A stretch of 63,267 nucleotides of DNA from positions 1 through 63,267 of the forward strand of contig CATOJY010000017.1 of assembly GCA_951800685.1 (NCBI GenBank). The letters run 5' to 3'. How positions within the stretch are numbered: position 1 is the first letter of the stretch; each line of letters opens with the position of its first letter. Positions 53,372 through 62,050 of this stretch are shown here, piece after piece. The notes beneath the pieces were generated by a model. It was not told the origin of the DNA. It did no database searches and saw only the letters and a program-made list of their open reading frames with translations. A program made the position numbers and the translations under genes. This DNA comes from an uncultured Lachnospiraceae bacterium. GTDB taxonomy: Bacteria; Bacillota; Clostridia; Lachnospirales; Lachnospiraceae.

Positions 53372-54216
53372 TCACAGTAAAGGACCTTACATTTTCCTAT
53401 GGGAAAGATAAACAGGCGCTATATGGCCTGACTTTCTCTGTAAAAGATGGGGAGATCTTTGGCTTCTTAGGGCCAAATGGTTCCGGCAAGTCCACGACCC
53501 AAAAAATATTAACCGGTATTTTGAAAGGTCACAGAGGAACCGTATCTTTGTTTGCAGAAGATGTACGAAACCTGCATACACAGGAATTTTTTCAAAAGAT
53601 CGGCGTTCTGTTTGAATTTCCCTATCTGTACGCTAATTTGAGCGCCCTTGATAATCTGCATTACTTTGCTTCGTTCTATCCAGAGAAACAGCGTCGGGAT
53701 GCAGAAGAATTACTGAATGAGCTGGAATTTAAGAAAGACTTTCTAAGAAAACCAGTGTCTTCCTATTCAAAAGGGATGCGTCAACGCGTCAGCATGGCGA
53801 GAGCTTTAATCAACAATCCCAAACTCCTGTTTCTGGATGAACCGACCAGCGGCCTCGATCCCGCCGGAGCTGTTCTTTTCCGCAAAATTATAGAAAAAGA
53901 GCGCAAAAAAGGAACTACTGTATTTCTGACGACCCACAATATGGTTGATGCCGATCTGCTTTGCGACAGGGTGGCGTTTATCTCAAAAGGAACTATTGCT
54001 GCGCTTGATACGCCTAAAAATCTAAAAGAACAAAACAGTAATCACAGCATTATCATTGATTACCTGTATCGTGGTGAACGAAAGGAACAGACGATAGAAG
54101 CTCCTGAACTAAAAGCAGGTATTCCTTTTGTGTATGATGAACTGATCAGCATTCATTCAAAAGAGCCGACGCTAGAAGATATGTTCATTCATTATACTGG
54201 AAGGGGGCTGACATAA
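53368..54216 (+). CDS. ABC-2 type exporter ATPase
   Basis: 282 residues. Walker A GPNGSGKST, signature YSKGMRQR, Walker B LLFLDEPTSGLDP, switch His in LTTHNM. The ATPase is of the drug/lantibiotic-export class, with a C-terminal accessory domain (about 225-282). It energises the two permeases downstream. Its stop overlaps the next ATG by one nucleotide (TAATG), so the chain from microprotein to permease 1 is translationally coupled. Confidence 0.92.
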   Translation: MITVKDLTFSYGKDKQALYGLTFSVKDGEIFGFLGPNGSGKSTTQKILTGILKGHRGTVSLFAEDVRNLHTQEFFQKIGVLFEFPYLYANLSALDNLHYFASFYPEKQRRDAEELLNELEFKKDFLRKPVSSYSKGMRQRVSMARALINNPKLLFLDEPTSGLDPAGAVLFRKIIEKERKKGTTVFLTTHNMVDADLLCDRVAFISKGTIAALDTPKNLKEQNSNHSIIIDYLYRGERKEQTIEAPELKAGIPFVYDELISIHSKEPTLEDMFIHYTGRGLT

Positions 54217-55208
54217 TGTGGAATCACTTTTTCGGACTGCTGAAGAAAGATTTCAGACTGATGCTTTCCAGCAAGTTCTTTCTGCTTGCTCTCAGTTCTC
54301 TTGCCCTGTATTCTGGTTACATCAATTTTGTGTATGTGAAGTTGGATCAGGAGATCTACCCAGTTTATCTCTATGATCCGCAGAATATACAGCCTGTTAC
54401 TTCGGAATATATAACAAAGGTAGAAAACCGGGAGGCTTTGGAAGCAGCCTGCGCCGACCAGTATTCTGTCGGCATTGACCTCTCCACTGGAAAGTCTGAA
54501 CTATATCTGCTTGCTTCTGGTCTGGAAACTGCTGATCACTATCGGATGCTCTGGGGAGAATCTGTTTTACGTACAACTGCAGGCAGACATGCAGAAGTGA
54601 TCGGCACTAACAATAAAGAACTGAAAAACCGCCGTGAAATTACCGCTGAATTTCTATTCTTTGAATTATCCGCAGTCGGTTTTTTAGGACTGGCATCCAT
54701 GCTCTTTAAGGAGAAGCAGATGGGCGTGATACGGGTACATGGAATCCTTCCCGTTCGCCGTTCTATGTTCATTTTTTCCAAACTGCTTCTGCTGCTGGTA
54801 TCGGACTTACTGTTCACTGTGCTTTTGACGGGCATCAATCTCGGCTTTTTATATGCTTTTGAGGTTCTGCCTGCGGTGCTTCTGCAAGCTGGCATCCTGT
54901 CGCTGATTATGGCTTTGGCCGGTTTCCTCTGTGCTGTTCGTCTGCCAGATTTCAAGCAGTTTTCTTTGTATTATCTTGTACTGGCAGTCTTTGTCACAAC
55001 ACCTGTATTCCTGGCAGGACAGACCGGAATCGCACGGGAGTGGATTATTTACAATCCCATGTACCATCTGTTTGCGGCAATGAAATCTGCATACTTTTCC
55101 ACCCCGACAACACACGCGGCGTATTATCTGTTTTGTTTTGGTGGGATCCTTCTGCTATTCCTGCTTGCCTGCCAGACATTAAACCGCGAACTGGCAAAGG
55201 AGGGATGA
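54216..55208 (+). CDS. ABC-2 type permease 1 of the module
   Basis: 330 residues. One N-terminal span (about 20-40), an external domain of about 110 residues, then about five spans (from about 147). This ABC-2 layout is typical of exporters. SLALYSGYINFVYVKLDQEIYPV at the start resembles fluoroquinolone- or bacteriocin-type export permeases, but I cannot name the substrate. It probably forms a heterodimer with the next gene product, 3 nt downstream. Confidence 0.85.
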   Translation: MWNHFFGLLKKDFRLMLSSKFFLLALSSLALYSGYINFVYVKLDQEIYPVYLYDPQNIQPVTSEYITKVENREALEAACADQYSVGIDLSTGKSELYLLASGLETADHYRMLWGESVLRTTAGRHAEVIGTNNKELKNRREITAEFLFFELSAVGFLGLASMLFKEKQMGVIRVHGILPVRRSMFIFSKLLLLLVSDLLFTVLLTGINLGFLYAFEVLPAVLLQAGILSLIMALAGFLCAVRLPDFKQFSLYYLVLAVFVTTPVFLAGQTGIAREWIIYNPMYHLFAAMKSAYFSTPTTHAAYYLFCFGGILLLFLLACQTLNRELAKEG

Positions 55209-55211
55209 GAA

Positions 55212-56219
55212 ATGAACGGTCTGAAATACCAGCTGAAAAACATCCGCCATGACAAGATGTGTATCCTGACATTCCTGCTCCCTGTGGTTGTCGGCATTGC
55301 CATCAGTCTTCTTTCTGACGTGAGCTTTCTGTCGATCAGCGAAACTTCATTCGGCATAGTCCAAAACGAAGCGGCAGATGATACCGCTGTATGGCTGCAG
55401 CAAAGCGGAACTGTCACACAATATGAAACATTTGATGCCCTTCGCAACGCCGTCAATGATCCATCCACGCAAATGATTGGCGTTATACAAGTGGATGACA
55501 CCATACAGACGTTTATTTCCGGTGACGAACTAGAAGTAAACAGAGTAATTGCAGACACACTTCCGCAGATTTACGAAAACCGAACAGACTCATTGCCGGT
55601 TGAGCGAATGCTTATCCATGTGGAAACGGACAATGAAGGACTAAAATCCCTGCTGATTGCGATTACCCTCGTTACAGCCATGTTTATGGGATGCACCTTT
55701 AATGCCATGAGTATTATCAGTGAAAAGGAGGAAGGAATATCGTTCATCATGCAGATACTTCCCATGACGACCCAATCTTATGTTGTTCAGAAAATAACAT
55801 TGGGGTTTATCGGGGGCGCTGCTTCGACGATTGTAACAGCATTGATTTGTATGCGGATAGAACTGGCACAAGTATTGCCATTCCTGATGATTATCCTACT
55901 TTCCGCTTATATTGCAGCGCTGATCGGACTGTTCATTGGGATCTTTGCAAACGGACTGATGATTGGAATTGTTTCTATCAAAATGGTAATGATCCTGTTC
56001 CTCGCTCTGCCGATCTTTTTCTATTTGATCGTTCCGGATGAAACAATTCTCTTTGGACTTTCCTATATACTGCCTTCAAGTGCGACATTCTACGGAATTA
56101 TGGATTTATTCAATAGACAGTTTACCAAACTATGGTCTGCTTTAGCAGTGCTGCTTACGCATGCGATTTTATTAAGCATTGTCTATAAATTGGTTCAAAT
56201 GAGAAGAACAAAAGTATAA
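55212..56219 (+). CDS. ABC-2 type permease 2 of the module
   Basis: 335 residues with the same plan as permease 1: a span near 17-37, an external region of about 100 residues, then about six spans with the ABC-2 signature around FMGCTFNAMSIISEKEEGI. AAGGAGG precedes the ATG. It is the last gene of the unit; a stem-loop follows at 56234-56260. Confidence 0.87.
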   Translation: MNGLKYQLKNIRHDKMCILTFLLPVVVGIAISLLSDVSFLSISETSFGIVQNEAADDTAVWLQQSGTVTQYETFDALRNAVNDPSTQMIGVIQVDDTIQTFISGDELEVNRVIADTLPQIYENRTDSLPVERMLIHVETDNEGLKSLLIAITLVTAMFMGCTFNAMSIISEKEEGISFIMQILPMTTQSYVVQKITLGFIGGAASTIVTALICMRIELAQVLPFLMIILLSAYIAALIGLFIGIFANGLMIGIVSIKMVMILFLALPIFFYLIVPDETILFGLSYILPSSATFYGIMDLFNRQFTKLWSALAVLLTHAILLSIVYKLVQMRRTKV

Positions 56220-56233
56220 ACACACTATCCCAC

Positions 56234-56260
56234 GGAAGACGGCAAAAAGGGCCGTCTTCC
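56234..56260 (+). terminator. Stem-loop after the ABC module
   Basis: GGAAGACGGC pairs perfectly with GCCGTCTTCC (56251-56260) around seven A/G. There is no T run, so it is a terminator or a 3'-stabilising structure of moderate certainty. Confidence 0.5.
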
Positions 56261-56349
56261 AGCAGGTAATCACCCTGCCCGTATCTATGACCGTATCTTA
56301 GGACGGTGTACACCGATCCATGCAAACTTATCTCAGGTGTGTCAATAAA

Positions 56350-56763
56350 CTACTTTCTGTTTGGCTTTCTTTTGATTCTTAACAGTCTAATAAAATCATC
56401 AAACAAAGTAGTATCCACCGGCTCAAACATGAGCCATTTCCCGTCATGATATGTTTGCGTTTCATCATAAATTCTTTGAACTTCTTTTGAATAATCATCT
56501 CTATTTGTCTCAAATTTTAATCTTTCGTCTTTCCCTAAAATAATCATAAACCCAACACAGTTTTCTCTCGCATATAAGGCGCATAACGTTTTGCCACCCC
56601 GCCGATATTTATATTCATACTGCCATGCTTTACCGCCCTTATTCCACAAACGGTCCATATCATAGCTTTCCTCAATTAAAGCCTCTAATTGAATCCAAAG
56701 ATCGTATAATGATTCTCCGACTAAAATTGCCATCTCTTCTGTACTAGGTATTCTATCAAGCAT
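56350..56763 (-). CDS. DUF3788-like protein
   Basis: 137 residues, cytoplasmic. The pattern W-QYEYKYRRGGKTLCALYARENCVGFMIILGKDE (shown with breaks: YEYKYRRGGKTLCALY, then FMIILGKDE) followed by Y-D-T-TYHDGKWLMFEP matches what I know as DUF3788, a small alpha/beta family frequent in accessory regions of Firmicutes. Function is unknown. It stands alone and in opposite orientation to its neighbours; no strong ribosome site is visible. Confidence 0.65.
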   Translation of the reverse strand: MLDRIPSTEEMAILVGESLYDLWIQLEALIEESYDMDRLWNKGGKAWQYEYKYRRGGKTLCALYARENCVGFMIILGKDERLKFETNRDDYSKEVQRIYDETQTYHDGKWLMFEPVDTTLFDDFIRLLRIKRKPNRK

Positions 56764-57051
56764 ACTCCACTCCTATATAAATTCTGCTTTGTACCACTAA
56801 CAGAATACCATAAACGCACTCCTGCCTCCATCCCATTTTCATTAAACTTCTTCTTTCCGTTACTTAACCTTATTCTGTTATGCTATCGGGTTTCATTCTG
56901 AGATTCCCTCTTAAAGTCCCTCTTATAATCATCGACTCCCGCCAAAGTATATTGGCATAGATTATTCGTGCAGTTTGGAATGAGTGAAATTGGAGTTCTA
57001 ACTTATTTATAATTATTTTTACTGTTTTTTTAATTTATTTGTAGATAGAAC

Positions 57052-57204
57052 TCAGCTTTTTGAAGAAAAGTAAAACTCTTTTAACCCTATTCTTTTGCGG
57101 GGTTTTAGCATTGCTTTTATATTAGGACAATTTTCATCATCAATAGAGCATATAAAACTAACTTTTTGTTTATCAATAAAATTTTCTATTTTCTTTAAAT
57201 CCAT
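57052..57204 (-). pseudogene. 5' fragment of a pyridoxamine 5'-phosphate oxidase-like gene
   Basis: A 50-codon open frame beginning MDLKKIENFIDKQKVSFICS and containing NIKAMLKPRKR and FYFSS. These are the first strands of the flavin-binding split barrel of 'general stress protein 26'-type proteins, normally about 130-150 residues. The frame stops right after the FYFS motif and nothing of the remaining barrel follows, so it is a truncated remnant. Confidence 0.65.
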
Positions 57205-57296
57205 AATCTTTTAACTCTTCTTTCAGTCAATTTATCGGTTTATACTGGGGAAAATTATATCATACCTAATTACGAAAAACAATCTTCATTCTAACG

Positions 57297-57340
57297 GCAA
57301 AACCGTCTGCACTATTTCAGCGGCTGGCGGTAGGTTTTGC
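57297..57340. repeat. Inverted repeat in the accessory gap
   Basis: GCAAAACC (57297-57304) mirrors GGTTTTGC (57333-57340) across 28 nt, and the match extends outward with one mismatch. It could be the end of a former element or a structured RNA. Function unknown. Confidence 0.35.
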
Positions 57341-57462
57341 GGTGGCTCTGCCCTGCGTCCCCAATCTCTCCCAAAGAACAGACTGGAATGTTACGCAATA
57401 GAGCCTTGAAAAGGCTTGATTTTCAAGGCATTACAGACGCGAGAATCCACAAGGTAAGGGTT

Positions 57463-57666
57463 TTACCTCTCTCTTGTTTTTAAATCCTCTTCAAATTTAT
57501 CAGTTTTCAGGAAATAAGCTGTTACAAAGAATAAACTGCTGCTGTCAGATTCAACAACAATATGTAGACCTTCTTTAGAGTAAATCAAAATCGCTCCAAT
57601 CTCTTTTTTTCTTTCCGATGATTTCCGCTGCAATGTAATGGGGCAGTAACAGGTTGGATTAGACCA
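57463..57666 (-). pseudogene. C-terminal fragment of an unrecognised gene
   Basis: A 67-codon open stretch without a start codon or ribosome site. It includes NPTCYCPITL, ERKKEIGAILIYSKEGLHIV and SLFFVTAYFLKTDKF. The pattern of strands ending in (F)VTAY(F) is reminiscent of small phage- or plasmid-borne RNase-fold toxins, but I cannot name the family. It is probably the 3' end of a deleted gene. Confidence 0.35.
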
Positions 57667-57900
57667 TTACATCTGCATCGCCGCAAATTACCTGGCTATC
57701 ACGAAATCAAGACACGACGATATTCCATCTGAGTAACCTTCGAACTGAATATTTCTGCCTTTTGTTGCGCTATCCTAGTCCCTTCTGGGTGAAGACACCG
57801 CAGGTTTTATATGGATGAAGCAGTATCTGCTAACGCCATTAAGATGTTAGGAATAAGGGCAGTTATGGAAAAAATAATTGGTAGAATTCCGCCCTTCGCC

Positions 57901-57909
57901 TGCTATAAT
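57901..57909 (+). promoter_or_regulatory. Extended -10 promoter of the XRE-MFS pair
   Basis: TGC-TATAAT, an extended -10 with perfect hexamer, 33 nt before the XRE start. No good -35 is visible, as is normal for extended -10 promoters. Confidence 0.55.
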
Positions 57910-57941
57910 TAGAGCATCAAGAACAGGGAGGATAAAAAATC

Positions 57942-58397
57942 ATGAAATTAGGAAACCGATTATTTCATGCAAGAAAGAAAAGCGGTTTGTCACAGGAGGC
58001 TGTCGCTGAAAAGCTGGGCGTCAGCAGGCAAACGATTTCAAAATGGGAAACAGACGAAACGATTCCTGACATTTATCAGTCCAAAAAAATGGCGAAGCTA
58101 TACCACATGACCTTGGATGAACTGATTGAGTTCGATGTGGAACTGGATGAGATTCAGGAAATCATAGAGAAGACAGATGAAAAGGCAACAGAAGCCGTTG
58201 ATTGGACATCTGCATGGAGCAAAAAATATCCCATTTTGATTCAATATCAAGAGGAGGTAAATATTCCAAACTATGCCCGGCGATTCGATCTCATGATGGA
58301 AGAATTAATGCAGGAATACCACTATAACGAACTGGACGCTTTTCTTGTCTTAAAGGATATTCTGTATCAGGTCTGGAAAAGCAGAAAAGGAAGGTAA
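57942..58397 (+). CDS. XRE-family regulator next to an MFS exporter
   Basis: 151 residues. An N-terminal Cro/CI-type helix-turn-helix (about 1-62, with KSGLSQEAVAEKLGVSRQTISKWE) is followed by an acidic helical region (about 65-150) that could bind a ligand or dimerise. AGGGAGG supports the ATG. The MFS gene starts 6 nt after its stop, so it probably represses its own operon and responds to the exported compound (inference). Confidence 0.9.
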   Translation: MKLGNRLFHARKKSGLSQEAVAEKLGVSRQTISKWETDETIPDIYQSKKMAKLYHMTLDELIEFDVELDEIQEIIEKTDEKATEAVDWTSAWSKKYPILIQYQEEVNIPNYARRFDLMMEELMQEYHYNELDAFLVLKDILYQVWKSRKGR

Positions 58398-58403
58398 TTT
58401 AAA

Positions 58404-59627
58404 ATGAGAGAATTTTTAAAGAAAGAACATTGGCAAAAAACATTTATAATCATTTACAGCGGCCAGGCGCTGTCCCTTGTTGGATCTGCAGCAGTTCAGT
58501 TTGCCATCATCTGGTGGCTTACGGTTCAAACAGAATCCGCTATCACTCTTGCTTTGGCAAGTATCGTTTCTTGCCTGCCTAATATGTTGATCGGTCCCTT
58601 TGCCGGTGTTTGGATTGACCGCTGCAACCGCCGAACAGTGATGATCGCGGCGGACGGTCTGATCGCCTTATCCAGTGTTATTTTAGGCATCGCCTTTCTT
58701 TCCGGCAACAGCCCTTCAGTCTGGTTTATGTATCTGATCCTTTTTATCCGGGGACTGGGAAATACCTTCCACACTCCCGCCATGCAGGCAGCCATTCCTC
58801 TATTTGTCCCAGTAGAAATACTGACAAAAGCAGGAGGCTGGGGAAACCTGGTCGTTTCCGTTTCGACGATGGCCGGACCTGCGCTGGGTGCGGTGCTCAT
58901 GAGCATCTTTCCTATGGCCGCTGTCATGCTGGTTGATATTATTGGGGCTGCATTCGCCATCTTATGTTTGCTGACCATTTCCATACCGGATATCCCCCGA
59001 AGCGCCGTAAATGTTCATATTATTGAGGATATCAAAAACGGTATTATCGACATGAAAAACAATAAGCCGTTGATGGCCGTGTTTTTCCCCATCATTTTTG
59101 CAACCATCCTCTATATGCCATTAGGAGCCTTGTTCCCGTTGTTGGTTCGCCAGCATTACATGGGATGGGCATGGCACAACGCTGTTGTAGAGTTTTTCTT
59201 TTCCGGTGGACTACTCCTTTCCTCGTTTGCAATCGGCGTATGGGGTGGAGCAAAGAAACGCTTCCTTATGATATCTTCAGCTATTATTACCTTGGGCGTA
59301 TCGGCGGCTGTCGGAGGACTCCTGCCGCCAGAGGGCTTCTGGGGATTTGTGATCTGCTGTTTTATCATGGGGGCATCTGGCACATTTTTCAATGTTCCTC
59401 TAATGGCTTATATTCAGGAAACCGTCGCACCAGAAAGGATGGGTAAAGTGTTTTCCGTGCTGACAGCAGCAATGGCCTTGGCTTCTCCGATTGGACTTAT
59501 AATTGCCGGACCATTTAGCGAGTGGATCGGAGTCGACCGCTGTTTCGCGTGGTCAGGAGCTCTCATGGGAGTGATTGGAATTGTCTGCTTTTTCTCGACT
59601 CGTCCATATGACACAAGAAGTGATTAA
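58404..59627 (+). CDS. MFS exporter, MefA-like
   Basis: 407 residues with about 12 membrane spans. IGPFAGVWIDRCNRRTVMI is the MFS loop 2-3 motif. The overall pattern, including the start KTFIIIYSGQALSLVGSAAVQFAIIWWL (shown in part), resembles the macrolide-efflux Mef family and its many uncharacterised relatives. AGGAAGG precedes the ATG. It is intact although surrounded by broken mobile-element genes. Substrate unknown; resistance should not be assumed. Confidence 0.85.
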   Translation: MREFLKKEHWQKTFIIIYSGQALSLVGSAAVQFAIIWWLTVQTESAITLALASIVSCLPNMLIGPFAGVWIDRCNRRTVMIAADGLIALSSVILGIAFLSGNSPSVWFMYLILFIRGLGNTFHTPAMQAAIPLFVPVEILTKAGGWGNLVVSVSTMAGPALGAVLMSIFPMAAVMLVDIIGAAFAILCLLTISIPDIPRSAVNVHIIEDIKNGIIDMKNNKPLMAVFFPIIFATILYMPLGALFPLLVRQHYMGWAWHNAVVEFFFSGGLLLSSFAIGVWGGAKKRFLMISSAIITLGVSAAVGGLLPPEGFWGFVICCFIMGASGTFFNVPLMAYIQETVAPERMGKVFSVLTAAMALASPIGLIIAGPFSEWIGVDRCFAWSGALMGVIGIVCFFSTRPYDTRSD

Positions 59628-59679
59628 ACCTTTTGCTGCACGATAAGGTTTAGGCAAATACTCAAAACAGCGGGGTTCG

Positions 59680-60148
59680 GCACTATCTCCACAGTCCCAT
59701 GTTTGACCAGATGATAGCCGATGCCAGAGTCGAGAAGAACAATCTGATATTATGCGAGAATCTCAGTCTCCTCGGCAAAGACTACTATGGAAGCGAACCG
59801 GCATACAGACATTATGTTCCCCTCGATAGGCTGCCAGTTCATTGCTCCCAATGACGGCATGGACACCATTCACAAAAACACTGAGATGCTAGTCCTATTG
59901 GAGAACATCATGAGCGACTTCTATGCATAAGACACCAGCAGCAAAATCCGATCGGTCGAACAGTCCACTTCCAAAACGGGAAAGTATGTCGGATGCTATG
60001 CTCGCATCAGCTGCTGAAAATCTCCGGCGGACAGGCACATCCCGGAGCTACCCCTGTGACTGCGCCCATTGTCCGCCTCACTTTCAATATGCGCTTGCAG
60101 GACGGCAGCTTTCAGAAAATCGCCCAGACGCTGCATGAGGAGGGCTAG
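59680..60148 (+). pseudogene. Decayed large serine recombinase
   Basis: Three pieces of one resolvase/recombinase appear in order but in different frames. The first is MFDQMIADAR...NLILCENLSLLGKDYYGS. The second is FIAPNDGMDT...ENIMSDFYA, then an in-frame stop, then DTSSKIRSV and KTGKYVG. The third is APIVRLTFNMRL...FQKIAQTLHEEG and a stop. These correspond to the catalytic domain after the missing N-terminal serine motif and to the start of the recombinase domain of Tn4451/Tn5397-type integrases. It marks a former integrated element. Confidence 0.75.
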
Positions 60149-60413
60149 AAATACGCATTGGATGGAAAGCCCTATAGGATATTAAACTCTACTACAACTT
60201 CGCCAGGCATACATCAACGTTTCCGCTTCTTTTACTGGAATAAAAAGGCGCAAGACAGAATCCGAACTTGGCGCAACTTATCAACTGGTTTTGCCATTAA
60301 GTTTGGAAGCATTCGGTCAATTCTTCGTTTGTCAGCGGATCGATATCCTCCTTAATATTTTCCGGTGCCGGTATATGAAAAAAGCACCCTTTTCAGGATA
60401 CGTCATTCACTCA

Positions 60414-60830
60414 TTATAAAAATTCAATTACCGGGTACTCGGCGGCTACCCCGCAGATTGGGATCGTCACCCTTTTGCGGTTTTCCTCTACTATCTTATA
60501 TTCCTTATAGGTACTCTGTAAAGGAGCTACCCTGCCCCGAAGATTATAATATATCCTCCCACGCTGTTCCAGCAGGTTAAACTTTCTGCTGAACTCTGAA
60601 TATTCGTCAAGCATGGTCTGATATTTACACCGTGCGTTCAGAATATCATCAGGATCAGCACCGTCCTATTTTAATAACTATACCTTTTTACGCTGCACCC
60701 ACATTGCCGGTTCCATCCGGCTCTTCTTCTGTGTTTCCTCATAAGCATTGTATTCTCTTCCCTTATGGGAGACTTTCTGCATTTCCTTTTTTGTCCATCC
60801 TAGAAAGCAGAGCGCATTCCTAATCACGGT
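60414..60830 (-). pseudogene. Decayed phage minor-capsid-like gene
   Basis: One frame reads RNALCFLGWTKKEMQKV, then KGREYNAYEETQKKSRMEPAM, VQRKKV, stop, LLK, stop, DGADPDDILNARCKYQ, MLDEYSEFSRKFNLLEQRGR. The order (YEATQ-R-LERxIR-like, then KL...YxxFSxxxGL-xQ-ER) is that of phage minor capsid protein 2-type proteins near their C-terminus. Two in-frame stops show it is dead. The family call is from memory of the pattern. Confidence 0.45.
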
Positions 60831-60850
60831 CTATACAAAAAATCTTGACA

Positions 60851-60916
60851 CTATCTCTCCTCAATTTCAAAGATGCGCCGCCCGCACTTAGGGTTCGGAC
60901 ATTTCACCTTTTCCAC
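60851..60916 (-). pseudogene. Short zinc-knuckle fragment, Com-like
   Basis: Starting at GTG after GAGGAGG, 21 codons reading VEKVKCPNPKCGRRIFEIEE then a stop. It resembles the first half of small phage/plasmid zinc-ribbon (Com-type) proteins, which need a second CxxC. It is probably part of the same decayed prophage fragment. Confidence 0.35.
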
Positions 60917-61242
60917 TGACAATCGCCTCCTCGCACTGATATGTAACAAAGGAACCAAACATGAACTGTTTATGTTTGCTTCCCTTTTCTTGTTTGTGCT
61001 TTATTTGTTTGCTTCCTGCTTCCCGATTCCCTGTTCTGTCAAAATGCCAGAATAACAATCCTGCCATACTCTGTGTCCTATAATTTCCTAAAAAGTATTC
61101 TATTATCATAATTCTTTTATGGCCTTATGAAAGTACGCCCAAAATCTGATGTTCTATGTCAATTCAGTAAATAAAGAAAGAAATTATAATACTCATACTC
61201 ATAAATCCCATTGGTAAAACTACTTTTATATTTTCCGTTTTT
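60917..61242. other. AT-rich spacer without identifiable gene
   Basis: 326 nt. Short open frames on both strands have no ribosome site or domain. I see nothing I can name. Confidence 0.5.
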
Positions 61243-61415
61243 TTAATAAAACAAACAGAAGTAATAGAATTCAGCCTTTACAATAGACAGTACCCAAACG
61301 CCCTCCTCAAATTCCAAATTTAAATGCTGCATAGCCTCACCATTCAGCAAATAAATACCTTTTTCAGTATCAATATGAAGGGACTTAAATTCTTTTTCAC
61401 CCGTCTATCGCTCAT
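61243..61415 (-). pseudogene. Frameshifted small phage-type gene
   Basis: An ATG at 61415 directly after AGAGGGGAG starts MSDRRVKK. A shift of frame then gives EFKSLHIDTEKGIYLLNGE, then LNLEFEEGVWVLSIVKAEFYY and a stop. The length of 173 nt is not divisible by three. It follows the XRE fragment as in small phage regulatory pairs. Family not recognised. Confidence 0.4.
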
Positions 61416-61449
61416 CTCCCCTCTATTCAATTATTCGTTAAACCGAAAT

Positions 61450-61620
61450 CTAATGGTAAAAAAAATAGATTTTTTCTATTTTTCGAAGAACAGGAATATC
61501 TGGATAACTCTTCCCTCTTTCATAGTTCCCAAGCGTATCAGTACTTACGCCTATCATTTTCGCCGCTTCAGATTGCTTTAACCCTTTAAGTTCTCCCGTC
61601 GTTTTTAATGATAGTTTCAT
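61450..61620 (-). pseudogene. Phage-type XRE regulator with a homopolymer frameshift
   Basis: Begins MKLSLKTTGELKGLKQSEAA and continues KMIGVSTDTLGNYERGKSYPDIP, a clear helix-turn-helix of the short (about 65-residue) phage type. At an A8 run (61458-61465; T8 on this strand) the frame moves to a premature stop after FFYH. Removing one T would give FFTIRFRFNE and a stop, close to the usual FLP-x-FGLTE ending. A GTG 24 nt upstream of the ATG has better-spaced GGGAG and may be the real start. Confidence 0.6.
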
Positions 61621-61902
61621 TTCACCTGGCACATTGCCAGACACATTATCAGCTCCCTTCCTGATTATTTCATACTGCCTAAATAAATATTGAAATAATT
61701 TCATTTTTACCATATAATCAACAGAAAGCGAAGTGACGGCCATAGGAGACCATGGAAATAAAGAGATAATGGCAAAAAATATAAAATATTATATGAGTCG
61801 GAACAATATCCGTCCTACTAATATATGCGGAACATTAAAATTTCCAATGGATAATAAATAAAATTACATGCTTAATATCTAACAAAAAAAGAGGAGAAGT
61901 AA

Positions 61903-62022
61903 CTGAACACTACAAAATATATCACTAAAAAGAAACATGATGCTAAATTGGCCTGCACTAGAATGCTTCTCAGTGAGTATCATGTCAATATTAAAACTGA
62001 AGAAATAGAAGAAATTCAATAA
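61903..62022 (+). CDS. Possible 39-residue protein with a CTG start
   Basis: AGGAGAAG lies 6 nt before CTG, then 39 codons (including CTG) and TAA: NTTKYITKKKHDAKLACTRM, LLSEYHVNIKTEEIEEIQ. It is basic at the start and acidic at the end, likely helical. An in-frame TAA directly before CTG rules out an upstream start. It lies 28 nt before the zinc-ribbon gene. It could be a gene whose ATG mutated. No family recognised. Confidence 0.3.
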   Translation: MNTTKYITKKKHDAKLACTRMLLSEYHVNIKTEEIEEIQ

Positions 62023-62050
62023 ACTAAAGAAAAAAGAAGGAGGATCTATT

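Noticed and set aside
60280..60370. Minus-strand stretch reading DIDPLTNEELTECF as a tyrosine-recombinase fragment
   Set aside because: The match is short and followed by a stop; too little to support a call, though it fits the local debris.
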